64,000 nucleotides of DNA from Torymus aiolomorphi. Taxonomy: Eukaryota; Arthropoda; Insecta; Hymenoptera; Torymidae. This document shows positions 39,208-49,905 of this stretch, in pieces; positions within the stretch are counted from its first letter, which is position 1; the number at the start of each line of letters is the position of its first letter. Made by a program: the position numbers and the translations under genes. The notes under the pieces are model-generated. The model worked only from the letters and a program-made list of their open reading frames with translations, did no database searches and was not told the origin of the DNA. The stretch covers positions 45,755,083 through 45,819,082 of the forward strand of contig CM070874.1 in the NCBI GenBank assembly GCA_036365515.1, read 5' to 3'.

Positions 39208-39782
39208 GAGAAGTCCTTCTATGTTCATGGTGTTATTCTAAGCGCATGAAATCAACCTATATAGAACATAATTCATGGACATAGCTCCATTTTGGTTTGG
39301 ATATTAAAATTTGGAGCATGATGATGATGAAACTCCAAAATTTTGTAAATGTTCATCTGAAAAGTAATTAAAAAATAAAATGAAGAAGAGCTCTGAAGGC
39401 AAGTATTTATTATTTTACATTAAAATAGGTTATATATATCATTCAATTGTGACATTTCGTCAACTGCAAATTATATCATAGGCTCCTAAATTACTCCGGA
39501 TTTGTGGATACAAATGAGGTTTCGTCCACCACCTTGTAAATTTTTTTTTTAAATGTCTAAGATTTATCATCAACTTAATTAATGTTTGAAAAATTGCTAA
39601 ACATTTCCTTGTTTTATCAAGTTTCATATTTAAATAGAGCAAAAAACACAAATTAAACACTTCTATTTAAATAGAAATTGTCTTGAAATGCCATTACGAA
39701 ATCTAAAGGTAAACTGAAAATCAAATTCAAAGTCAAGATATAAAAATGGAACTATATCCATGAACATAGATGAGCTTCCCTG
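39208..39782. mobile_element. Foldback element M inside J
   Basis: The left segment AGAAGTCCTTCTATGTTCATGG... is matched by the inverse CCATGAACATAGATGAGCTTCCC at the right. Arms are short (about 60 bp) and the middle is AT-rich, without coding. Confidence 0.5.
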
Positions 39783-39833
39783 TTTCTGGAGTGGAACCGA
39801 CAGCACAGCGCGGCGCAGCGCAGGGCAGCGCAG

Positions 39834-40770
39834 GAGCCTTTCTACAATAGATTCAGTTCAGTGTTCAGTTCAGCTGTTCAGCTGTTCTGTGGTCTGAACG
39901 GATCAAAACGTGAGTTTTCCGTCTACCTAGTATTGTATTACCAATGGTCATCTCTACAAAAGCGACATCATCTTTAAGCTAAGAATCTTCGTCTTCTCAA
40001 TCTCACATTCTCGACCAACTCGGTATTAAGATGAGGACCTCCGAAATTCCTTCTCTTGCTCCGCGGAGCCTTAATCTCAAGATAGAATTCTCTCTGTCTG
40101 ATATATACTCATTTTATTCGTTAAGCAGAATAATAGGTTTAATTTTTCGAATTTTTAGATACCTGCAGAAGCAAGTTGTTCTTGATAAGCAGACAGCTCA
40201 CTACCATTTTCGTCTTTCGAAAAGTAAACGGATTGCATGCATGTTTGTTGTAAATTTAGTATTCCATTATTTCCAATATAGTATTAAATATTTAATCGTG
40301 AATTGAAGTAAACTTTGTTACAAAGTAATATATGGTGTCTGATTATTATGAAGGTCTGATTATCTGTTAAACTTTTTTTTTTATTGTATTACCTTTATAT
40401 CCATTGTTTCTTAATGGTCTTACCACTATATATAATAAGTACTTAGGTATTTTTATAGCTTTGAAAACACATGATTATTTTATAATTTTTTAAATAAATA
40501 ACCTATTTATCAAATTTATTTTAAAATAACAATAAATATAAATCATGGAATTCTAAACAGATACAAGATAATTAATTATCATAAAATTCATAATTTTCTT
40601 TTTATAAAAAATCAAATTCCCAACTTCACCTGGTATATAAACGCTATATAAGTATATAGAATGATCATTGGTAATACAATACTAGGTAGACGGAAAACTC
40701 ACGTTTTGATCCGTTCAGACCACGGAACAGCTGAACTGAACACTGAACTGAATCTATTGTAGAAAGGCTC
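39834..40770. mobile_element. Foldback element L, arms of GTTCAG words
   Basis: Ends are GAGCCTTTCTACAATAG and its inverse, with flanks CAG and TAG. Arms of about 130 bp iterate GTTCAGTTCAG/GCTGTTCAG. The AT-rich middle (40020-40640) has a 91-codon frame with no recognisable domain. Confidence 0.75.
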
Positions 40771-40825
40771 TAGTGCAGGGGAGCGCAGTGCATTTGTGGA
40801 TTCTCCCTAAGAGACAATGTGCATA

Positions 40826-41143
40826 AGCGCCGTTCTGCTCTGCTCTGCTCTGTTCTGTTCTGCTCTGTTCTGCTCAAACCCGGTCCAATTTCAGCTCGGT
40901 TCAGTTTGTAAGCGATTTCCCCTTTACTTGTTTCAGAATTCTGGATCGGAATAGAGCGGAGCGGAGCAGAGCTGGGGCCTTTCTACATATGTGTGTTCTG
41001 TGTGTTCTGTGTGTTCCCGACAAAGACAGATAGATCTGTTCCGTTTATGTAAGACAGAGACAGACATAGAGAGAAGTTGTTTAGAACAGACAGAACACAC
41101 ATATGTAGAAAGGGCCCAGAGCGGAGCAGAGAGGAACGGCGCT
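40826..41143. mobile_element. Foldback element N, arms of GCTCTGTTCT words, with O1 inside
   Basis: Ends AGCGCCGTTCTGCTCTG and inverse CGGCGCT are flanked by TA on both sides (40824-40825 and 41144-41145). The left arm iterates GCTCT/GTTCT and the right arm GAGCGGAGCAGAG. O1 sits in the right arm. Confidence 0.75.
40975..41116. mobile_element. Foldback O1, 142 bp, CWG target
   Basis: Ends GGGCCTTTCTACATATG and inverse are flanked by CTG (40972-40974) and CAG (41117-41119). It contains GTGTGTTCTGT words. O2 at 43558 is the same length and family in the opposite orientation. Confidence 0.85.
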
Positions 41144-41145
41144 TA

Positions 41146-41285
41146 AGCTGCCTCTACGCGGCGTGCCGCGAGCCGCGGCCGCGTGCCCTAGACAAAGACA
41201 GATACGAAATCCTATAGGATTCGTACATCTGTCTTTGTCTAGGGTACGCGGCTCGCGGCTCGCGGCACGTCGTGTAGAGGCAGCT
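41146..41285. mobile_element. Foldback P, 140 bp, TTA duplication
   Basis: TTA lies at 41143-41145 and 41286-41288. Ends are AGCTGCCTCTAC and its inverse. GC-rich words GCGAGCCGCGG/CGCGGCTCGCGG are followed by CTAGACAAAGACAGA and its inverse, a near-perfect hairpin with almost no loop. Confidence 0.85.
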
Positions 41286-41304
41286 TTATGTACATTGACC
41301 CTAA

Positions 41305-41525
41305 GGCAGAATCCACACTATATCGGCCCCCCCCCCCCTATCCGTACCCGATCGAATTTTCTTGTAGAGTTGAGTATCTCACGAAGTCTATCGTACTCTC
41401 ATAGATCCGCTTCTTATTTTCATTATCGATGTCTTCGAGGACCATAGACTTTGTGAGATAGCCAACTCTACAAGAAAATTTGACGGGGTACGGTTAGGGG
41501 GGACGGGTATAGTGTGGATTCTGCC
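41305..41525. mobile_element. Foldback Q, 221 bp, TAA duplication
   Basis: TAA lies at 41302-41304 and 41526-41528. Ends are GGCAGAATCCACACTATA and its inverse. A poly-C run (about 41328-41338) lies in the left arm. Inner stem: TTTTCTTGTAGAGTTG with CAACTCTACAAGAAAA. Confidence 0.85.
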
Positions 41526-41528
41526 TAA

Positions 41529-41676
41529 GGGAACGGCCACAATACCGTCACAGCTGTGTGATGCCTCGAGTGAGAACCAATCCGATTTACTCAAGCGGTC
41601 TTGATACTCCGAGCCAACCTGGGATTGGTTGTCACTCGAGGCATCACACCGCTGTGACGGAATTATGGCCGCGCTC
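41529..41676. mobile_element. Foldback R, 148 bp, TAA duplication
   Basis: It starts right after the TAA shared with Q, and TAA also follows at 41677-41679. Ends are GGGAACGGCCACAATACCG and a diverged inverse. Inner stem: GATGCCTCGAGTGA with TCACTCGAGGCATC. Confidence 0.85.
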
Positions 41677-41740
41677 TAATGCCCTACTCACATAACCGCG
41701 TACGATCGCGTACGTCTACGTACAACCGCGTCCGACGTTA

Positions 41741-41982
41741 AGGAAGAATCTAGTGATTTTCGCTGTTGCCAACAGCGGCAATGTCAGTGCAATAACTAGT
41801 ACTTTCGAGGAACAGACCTACTCACACGAAGTGCAGTAGATCGGAGTAACGCTTGCTTGTTTATGTCTGTTGTCGTTGGTGTAGTAGCCGACTTTCGTAT
41901 ACGTAGGTCTGTTCCTCGAAAGTACTAGTTATTGCACTGACATTGCCGCTGTTGGCAACAGCGAAAATCACTAGATTCTTCC
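41741..41982. mobile_element. Foldback T, 242 bp
   Basis: Ends are AGGAAGAATCTAGTG and its inverse. TTA lies at 41738-41740 and 41983-41985. Long exact arms (GCTGTTGCCAACAGCGGCAA and inverse) carry the ACTAGTACTTTCGAGGAACAG stem. Confidence 0.85.
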
Positions 41983-41985
41983 TTA

Positions 41986-43116
41986 GGCTGTGACTCCAAT
42001 AGAGTACAGAGTTCTGTTTCGCGTGCTGTACGAGTGCTGTTTCGCGTGCCATGTCGTGGCAGCACGCGTGTGGAACGTTTAGTATTTATATCTAGTGTAG
42101 AAAGGTCTCGCCAGTTATCCTCTGCGCATGTGCGCACCGCCAGCTGATTTTAAAGAAAAAGCGAATTTATTTATTAATAATAAATTATTTACAAAATTAC
42201 AATGTATATTTAATACTTTTATTATGTATAATATCATTACATTTCAATATATATTTATGTTTACTTTTGCAAAAATAAAGAAATACTAAAAAATTTATAT
42301 TTATTATTATTAAAAAAAGGCATAGAAATAAATTGATAATGCATTTGAAATTTTTAAAATTTATTTCAATAGCAAATATAAAAAGTTATACATTAGTAAA
42401 TATTAGTAAAACATTAGTAAAACATTAGTAAAATATTAGGTATTAATACCTACGGAAAAATATTATACGATACAGAATTATAAAATTCACTTATACAAGA
42501 TACAAAATTACAAGCAAAAGGCAGCAATGGTAGTATTTCACAAAATTTAATAAAGAATAATAAAAAGCATTTTTTTTTTACGATTGAATTTAATTATATT
42601 CACTCGTTGCAGTACTTAAAATTCATAAAATTTGAAAAAGGAATCTAAAAACATTCTTATTAAACTTAAAAAAATTACTAATACAAGATGAAAAATTAGA
42701 ATCATTATTTTTTAATATTTTTTAAAAATTTTCATTATTTTTAGAAAAGCTAGGCCTTTTCTTTGTTTAGGTAACATATTAAAATTCATTATAATGATGT
42801 TGATTCTGGCTGTTTTCATGTTAACATTTTCAACCTGCATTTTTGATAAGGCTTTCAATTCGATATTCGGTGGCGGTTCCCTCTTCCTTTTCTTAGAAGT
42901 TTTAGTATAAATATTTTTGTCAGAAGTTAACATAGCTACATTTCTCCGAGATCATCTGGCGGTGCGCACATGCGCAGAGGATAACTGGCGAGACCTTTCT
43001 ACACTATAAGATATAAATACTAAACGTTCCACACACATGCTGCCACGACATGGCACGCGAAACAGCACTCGTACAGCACGCGAAACATCACTCTGTACTC
43101 TATTGGAGTCACAGCC
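41986..43116. mobile_element. Foldback U, TTA duplication, arms of GTTTCGCGTGC words
   Basis: TTA lies at 41983-41985 and 43117-43119. Ends are GGCTGTGACTCCAATAG and its inverse. Arms of about 165 bp iterate GTGCTGTTTCGCGTGC and end in TCTCGCCAGTTATCC plus a CGCATGTGCGCA stem. The middle (42150-42945) is AT-rich without a recognised gene. Confidence 0.8.
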
Positions 43117-43203
43117 TTAACGTCGGACGCGGTTGTACGCAGACGTACGCGATCATACGCGGTTATGTGATTAGGGCATATGTAGTAAACGCATACGGTA
43201 TAA

Positions 43204-43423
43204 GCGAGTGTTTACATAGTGTCTCATGTTCCTTGTCTCTTGTCTCATGTCTCAAGCGCACAAAAAATCGTTGTCCGCAATCGTAATAATTTCTAATCTA
43301 TGGTCATTTTTTCTGTATAATTTTCTATTGCCATAAACTATAAATGTATAAGAATTCAAACAACGATTTTTTTTGCGCTTGAGACAAGAGACAAGGCACA
43401 TGAGACGCTATGTGGACAGTCCC
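43204..43423. mobile_element. Foldback K3, 220 bp, TAA duplication
   Basis: TAA lies at 43201-43203 and 43424-43426. Ends are GCGAGTGTTTACATAG and the inverse of GGGACTGTCCACATAG. Arms iterate TTGTCTCTTGTCTCATGTCTC. This is the best-preserved copy of the K family. Confidence 0.85.
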
Positions 43424-43483
43424 TAAGGCATACAGCATGCAATGTGGTTTGGCAGAGTATTCAGACTGACGCTGTATATATAA

Positions 43484-43947
43484 GGGAGATAGTACAATAG
43501 GTTTCGTGCTATGCTTCGTGCTATGCTCCGTGCTCTGTTTCGTCTCTTTGTCGTCTGGGCCCTTTCTACATATGTGTGTTCTGTCCGTTCTAGACAACTT
43601 CTCTCTATGTCTGTCTCTGTCTTACATAAACGGAACAGATCTATCTGTCTTTGTCGGGAACACACAGAACACACAGAACACACATATGTAGAAAGGCCCC
43701 TGCGCGTGCCGCTCTACACGGTTCATGTTGCATTCCGAAAATCTAAAAACTTTTTGAAAATTTAAGGTGGTGTATCTTATCTATAATACTTTGTAATTTG
43801 TGTCAAAATTAATAAATATATGCTCCAAAACCTATAATTTCATAGATAACAAAGTGTTAAAGATGAGCGAAAGCGAAACCGCGTAGAGCGGCACGCGCAG
43901 ACGACAATGAGACGGAACAGAGCACGGAACTTATTGTACTATCTCCC
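43484..43947. mobile_element. Foldback X, TAA duplication, arms of TTCGTGCTATGC words, with O2 inside
   Basis: TAA lies at 43481-43483 and 43948-43950. Ends are GGGAGATAGTACAATA and its inverse. The left arm iterates TTCGTGCTATGC. O2 interrupts it at 43558, and the right arm (about 43889-43906) retains the empty site. Confidence 0.85.
43558..43699. mobile_element. Foldback O2, 142 bp, CTG duplication
   Basis: CTG lies at 43555-43557 and 43700-43702. Ends are GGCCCTTTCTACATATG and its inverse. The other arm of X reads GTCGTCTGCGCGTGCC with a single CTG, proving a 3-bp duplication. Confidence 0.92.
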
Positions 43948-44121
43948 TAAAACCAACGCACGTGCGTGATGCGGCAGCGGAAGGCGCGTACTATATATCA
44001 CGGTTTATTTTTCTGTTAATGATTTCATAGCTTCATGCATATGTAAAATTAACGAAAAAGTAACAAATTTGTAAATTTACTTATACTTTAATAATTTTTT
44101 TATTAGTCTATAAAAGCAAAC

Positions 44122-45977
44122 ATGAATAAGAAAAAAAGGCGAGTATTTAAATATTTACATCCATTGTTTTATTATTAACCAAGTTACAAAATTTTTATTC
44201 TATTAGTATTAAATTGTAATACATAACAGATTTTTCGTAATTGCTTCTTAAAATAATTTTAATTAAATAATTCTTTCATAAATATTCGTAAGATAAAAGT
44301 GTCAAAGTAAGAGGTTAATTGTGAAATTACAAGCTATATTATTTTTTCAATAAAATAGACTGATAATTTTCAAATGCAATGAAAGCATGAAATGCAATTT
44401 ATACTTAAATAATTAAAATAAATTTTTTTCTCAGAAATCAAGAATTTGAAGATGCTACTTCTGGTAGTGAAGTAGATGATATAGATATGAATGAAATAGT
44501 AAATTCTGAAGAAGAGTATTCAGAAAATGAAAGAAAACTATTAGAAAAGGCTCGTCAAAAGCGACAGCCTGATAACTATGATAGTGAAGATGAAGTTATG
44601 GGATTTAGTGATAAAGAATATAACAATGATGAAAATGAAGAAGAAAAAGATTCTATGGCCTCTGATATCGAAGGTCTTGAGGAAGGTGTTGATTTACCCA
44701 ATGAAAAAGCTTGGGGTAAAAATAAGAAATCTTATTATTCAACAGATTATGTTGACCGTGATTATACATCAACTACACAAAAAGATGTTGCTGATGCTGA
44801 AATGGAAGAGCGAGAAGCTAGAAATTTGCAAAAAAGATTAGCTGAACAGCTTGATGAAGCTGATTTTGGTCTTGAATTAGTATTAACAAAAGATAATGAT
44901 AATGCTGAATTTGAAAATGATAGTGAACATATTAAAGCTGATTTAAGTAAATTAAGTAAAAGGCAAAGACAAGAAATTTTAGAAAAAGAAAGTCCTGAAT
45001 TTCTACCATTAGTAACAGATTTCCAAGGTAATATATTTATTTATATTTCAAAATATCAATATATTAAAGTACTTATAGGGAAATAATATGTCTATAATAT
45101 ACGTACATACAAAGTTAACCACATTTAATAAATAAATTTATTTTGTTTTCAGATAGATTAACTGAAGCTCAAACTATATTAGCCCCATTTTTGGATCTAA
45201 TAGAAAAAGCTAGTTGCCAAGACTGTTCTGCTACTAATTTTGTTAGAGAAAAATATGATTTATTATTACACTATTGTACAAATATTTCTTTTTATTTAAT
45301 GTTAAAGGCTAAAAGAGAGCCTGTAGCTTCTCATCCAGTAATCAAAAGATTGGCCCAATATAGACAATTATTGGCTCAAGTAGAAGAACATCAAGGAGAT
45401 CTGTTAGATCGAATAAAAGAAATTTTGGAAGCTAATGCAAGTGGACAACCTTTGTATAATTCGGAGGATTCAAGTGAAATAAGCCTTAAAAAAAAAATTC
45501 AAAAACTTGAAGAGTCACCAACAAAACAGAAAAACACAAAATCTCTTGAGAATAGAAATAAAAAGGAAGTTGCTTTTAAAGAAGACTATAGTTCTAATGA
45601 TGAATATGATGAAGTGGAACAAAAAGTTTCAGAATCAGGGGAAGATCAAGATAATAAAGATGAAGCTGCTGAAACTGAAAGAGAAAAAAGAGCAATTACA
45701 TATCAAATTGCTAAAAATAAAGGTCTTACACCACACAGAAAGAAAGAACAACGTAATCCAAGAGTTAAACATAGAAATAAGTATCGTAAGGCTAAAATAC
45801 GCAGAAGAGGAGCTGTAAGTTTTTCTTTAAATGTTTATAAAGTTAAATCTATTTGTTTTCTTATTTATTATTTAAAAACATTTCTAGGTTCGAGAAGTTA
45901 GAAAGGAAATTACTAGATATGGAGGAGAAATATCTGGTATCAAGGCTAGTGTTAAAAAGAGTATTAAACTCAAATAA
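44122..45977 (+). CDS. Sas10: Sas10/Utp3 small-subunit processome protein
   Basis: This nucleolar U3 snoRNP/SSU-processome component is needed for 18S rRNA maturation. Supported exons are 44435-45027, 45153-45814 and 45888-45977, with GT-AG introns and matching phases, encoding about 448 aa. An acidic N-terminal region precedes WGKNKKSYYSTDY. The Sas10/Utp3/C1D domain is at TDFQDRLTEAQTILAPFLDLIEKA to LLAQVEEHQGDLLDRIKEIL. A charged coiled region follows, and the C-terminus is the family signature VREVRKEITRYGGEISGIKASVKKSIKLK. The likely first coding exon is ATG at 44122 (MNKKKR...). Its donor at 44143 leaves the frame one base out with exon 2; a run of seven A (44131-44137) with one base too many would explain this, so the start exon is tentative. 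Confidence 0.88.
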
Positions 45978-46310
45978 AATAATTTTACTGTACATATTTA
46001 TAACTAAAGTAATTAAATACAATTATTTTGTTAAAATATATTTGTTATTACATTTTATATTGTAAAAGAAAATACAAACTGTTTACAATGAATAAATTTT
46101 TTATTAAGAATGCGTATGAAACAATGACACTTAAATACTAGTGAACTTACAACTTAATTCAAGTAACAAGTATCTGCAAGTCATAATAATGGGCTCCAGA
46201 GTCCAGTTATGCACTGACATTTACATACTCAAAAGTTTTTGTCATAGATGCAATGATTGCTTCATGATGTTTATCATGAAAATTAACATATTGTAAACTA
46301 TAATTTGGTT
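45978..46310. other. Intergenic 3' ends of Sas10 and Hsp10
   Basis: These are convergent 3' flanks. AATAAA-like signals occur just after the Sas10 stop (about 45973) and at about 46091. Nothing else was seen. Confidence 0.6.
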
Positions 46311-47262
46311 TTATACTTCTACTTTTGCCAAAATATCAGATTCACGGAATAAATGGAATTCTTTGTTTTCTTCAAGTTCTACTTTGGTTCCACCATACTC
46401 TGGCAGCAAAACAACATCACCAACCTGAATGCTTGGCTTGATGTGTTCTCCTTTCTAAAAGATTATAAAAAATAATGATATTGACAATAGAAAGTTATCT
46501 AAACATATGTTAATTTATAAAAATGCATACGTCATTTCTTGACCCGGGACCAACTGCAACTACAGTTCCTTTGAGAACTTTACCCTGTGCCTTCTCAGGA
46601 ATAACAATACCACCTTTGGTTTTGGTTATGGCATCTGCTTTTTGGATAAGTACTCTATCAAACAAAGGGATTAGCCTTTTGATAGCAGCTGAAGCAGCCT
46701 GTAACAAAATATATTTTTTAAATTAATATAATTTTAGATATTAGCTATACTAAGTTAGATGATTGGAAAATATAACTTAATATTTTAGGTAAAGTTTGTG
46801 CTGAAACAAGAGCAATAATTTATTAAAAAATCTAAAATCTAAAAGTTAGTCATGCTATAGAAAACACTAATTAAGTATGATTAGTTTACAAATAAAGATA
46901 ATTTTGTTGGTTTGAAGTCCATATACCTAGTTGTAAAAAACTAGAAAGACTTATGAAATGAAATTTCAAAGATATACTTACAATGGTATTCGGTTTTCAC
47001 GTGTTTTCATATTTATAAAAATGATTTTGTAATATTCTAAAAAAAAGCCACTGTTGAAATTACGTAATTTATCAAAAAGATAAAACAAGAGCCGATCTTC
47101 AGCCATTTCTTTCGCTATTTTTCCATTCGACATAACTTAAGAAATTTCGTATCATTCAAATGTCTTCTGATGGCAATGATTTTAATGTTAAATGAAAATT
47201 TTGGAGTCACAATGCATGCGTAATGAAACAACAGTAACATAAATGCCTATTGATCTTACCAT
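46311..47262 (-). CDS. Hsp10: Mitochondrial 10-kDa chaperonin (GroES)
   Basis: This is the heptameric lid of the Hsp60 folding chamber in the mitochondrial matrix. Coding exons on the minus strand are 47260-47262, 46531-46698 and 46311-46454, giving 104 aa, the normal size. The first coding exon is the start codon alone, followed at once by a GTAAG donor; exon 2 begins AASAAIKRLIPLFDRVLIQK. Family features are the mobile loop TKTKGGIVIPEKAQGKVLKGTVVAVGPG and DVVLLPEYGGTKVEL. Introns are phase 0. It is divergently paired with Hsp60, as in many animals, which suggests shared heat-shock or mitochondrial-stress control. Confidence 0.93.
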
Positions 47263-49905
47263 GACTGATGTGTGATGTCTTCCTCGTGGAAAATTACGAA
47301 GGCGAGAAATATGGAGGAGCGGGAACCTCGTGCACGCGCTGCGCGTAACCTAAAAGACTCTGCCCGTCTGCCGGCGTGCGACGTTGCTCTATTCCCCAAG
47401 TAGCTACGAAATCAATCTTTCTTTCTGTCTTTCTCCTCTTCTCCTTCTCGAATCTTCCTTTGGCTCGCACGTGTGCGTGCTGCGTGCGTATATGTATCTA
47501 CGTATATGTACGTGTGCGCACTTCCCCTACCCAGCCTACCCTATCCCTCTTCCAACTTCCAAGTTCCACACCATCGATTGTCTCTCAACTCAATCCGAAT
47601 ACATGTGCATTGCCGGTGTATAGGTGTAAGTTGATTGCATCATCAGTCCACCAAAGTCAGATAATGATCTATCCCTTCGAAGCGAAAAACAATCTACTCA
47701 AATACACGCAAGTTGCGGCGACAAAGTTTACTGTTTTTCTCGATCCCCGAATACTCGTTTTAGAAAAATCGAATATCTAAAAATAAAATAAGTTCATAAT
47801 AGCACTCTTCGCATTTTCTCTGTATTTTCATTCATGAAAAGGTCGTGCGGGATGTGGCCATTATGGCCGCTATAAGTACGCGACACACGTGGTTGGGCTA
47901 TCGGGGTTTACGGAAGCCCCGTGGGGGTTTGTGTAGGTCGTCTGGTGCTGCGGCCTATGCACGCCGGTCACCGGTGTCGCAAAAACGTAGCATTTACGCA
48001 GACTCAGGCTCACAGCAAAGATCACCATAGGCGGGTGCTCCAAAGTGCTCTCCTATATTAAAAATATTCATTTTTTTTCGAAAAAATAAATGAAGTCACT
48101 TTGCGGGAGGTACTTATGTTTGCGCACCAGCTCGTTTATATAACGACACGTATGTCTCAGTCCAAGGAATAAATGAGTAGCGTTATCAAAACAGTGTAAC
48201 GAGGCTAAAATTAGAAGAAGGAGAACAGTAGCGTTAATATTCATTTATGCACTACTTATATGGTATAAATATGTGCATAACGAAAATATGAGGTTATTGC
48301 AATTAATATTGCATTGGATAGGTGGTTGCAGTACGTACTGAAATTTAAATATAACAGAGAATTGAAACGCATCATGATGAATGTAGAAGTGACAACAAAA
48401 ATTCTGATATGTTTCAGGGAGAAATCTGAACGGTCAATGTTCGATTCTCTTTCAGAACTATCTTAAAAATGAAGTGGAAATGGAGATAAAAATGTTCTTA
48501 CGCAATGGGAACATTATTTTATTTTTATCATTCTCCAATGTCAAATCAGAACTTAATTTTTTGAATAAATTGTGAAAATAATAATACAATGAATTTTTTT
48601 CGAATATAAAGCACTTTGCAATTGCAAATATGATTAAAAAATAAAATATTGACACGTACGTTATTTTTATGGCATTTGACAAAACATTTGCTTGCCAATC
48701 TGTGAAACTTGTCCCTTTTCTCTTTTTCCATTTTCGCTTGTGGAAAAGAGCAAAACGTGATAAGATGATTGGCGGTTGCCTAGCGGTTGCGTCATGCGCG
48801 GGGTATGAGTAGTATGTTCTAGAAGTCTGGTAGATGTCGGCTTAAAGTCCTTCGAAAAGTCGCGAAGAAATGAATGAAAAACTTCTCAATAACTAGTAAA
48901 ACATCCTGATTTGAGCCATAAACAGATTCGAGCTTTTAGTGAGAAAGAATTCTGTTTGAAAACTCTAGCAAAGCCGAATTTCTGGATTTTTAGAAAAAGT
49001 CCATGATAGTATCCGCGCAGATTGGACTGCGAAAGGGGGGGGGGGGGGGGGGGTTGGCGCTTGCGCCGCATGTGATATCTCTCCTCTTCCCGTGTGCGTG
49101 TGCGCTCTCTTGCTCGTCGACTTGCCACTTCGGCTCTATTCCGCTCACGCTTCGTACGCACGACGTGCAATTCCGCGCGCATACAGCGACTTTTCCAGGT
49201 TCGAATCACCAAGGCGGTACCGCGAGGAGCTCACAGGAATCAAGGTAGGACATTTCTAAACAGTTTTCTTGATTGTCAGCACCAATTTTTACCGAAATTC
49301 TTTGCCGGTGCTCCACTCTTTTGTCTTATCATTGTATGCTAACATGCGAAAACGAGTCGCATATATAGATACAACGGATGGACTTTCGTCTTTCGAAAAA
49401 GTGTGACTTTACTGTCGGCTTTTTTTTATTTGCCTGTGATGACTTTACGGGGGCTTGTATACGAATGAAAATTGTGATAACGAAATTTATACGTATTTCG
49501 GGGCACTCCGACGGCGTAACTCGCCATGCGGTGTGCTTTACATAACCGCGCTTGCCCACTACCGGCATCATCGATCCTGCTCAATTCATATTTTTCCTCC
49601 TTTAAGTGATTTTTTGTGTCGTAGTTGAGTTTCTTTTAATTTTTCGTAATTTTATTTCATTTTTCTGACTGTCAATTTGGACTAAATATGTTTTACATTT
49701 TTGATTATTTTTTATAACAAAATTACAAATTTTTCTATATGTTCTTTTTTTATAATTATATGTAATTCAATGAAAAAGACACTATTAAAATATCATTATA
49801 ATTTCTTGCATCAAAATATATTTTTTTAATGTCTGAGTTTATATTTAGTTTTTTACTATTATTGATTTCAGTTATGAAGAATTAATTCTGTATAAATTAT
49901 TTCAG
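47263..49905. promoter_or_regulatory. Divergent Hsp10-Hsp60 control region
   Basis: A candidate heat-shock element core TTCTAGAA lies at 48817-48824 (TTCnnGAA), in the Hsp60-proximal half. A run of 19 G (49035-49053) precedes a pyrimidine-rich stretch. A probable Hsp60 5' UTR exon ends at ATCAAG|GTAGGA (about 49245), and its intron ends at the acceptor TTTCAG abutting the ATG at 49906. GC-richer DNA (47845-48030) may mark a promoter or CpG-rich patch. No recognisable coding gene was found here. Confidence 0.55.

Larger units (their letters stand above)
38226..40807. mobile_element. Foldback element J (GGGAGAATCCACAAATGC ends) hosting I1, M and L
   Basis: Left GGGAGAATCCACAAATGCAC and right inverse ending GGATTCTCCC are flanked by TTA and TAA. 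Sub-terminal words are GCGCTGC/GCAGCGCAG. Three other palindromes lie inside it. No coding was seen apart from short chance frames. Confidence 0.75.
41680..43178. mobile_element. Foldback S, arms of CGCGTACG words, with T and U at its centre
   Basis: TGCCCTACTCACATAACCG and its inverse bound arms of iterated ACCGCGTACG/CGTACGTCTACG. Removing T and U leaves an uninterrupted palindrome, CCGACGTTAACGTCGG. Confidence 0.8.

Noticed and set aside
42096..43003. Separate element W starting at TGTAGAAAGGTCTCG inside U
   Set aside because: The inverted match is simply a continuation of the U arms; no independent duplication supports a boundary there.
47845..48030. Short GC-rich frame between Hsp10 and Hsp60
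   Set aside because: Begins at a non-ATG codon, no domain recognised, lies in a likely promoter or leader region.
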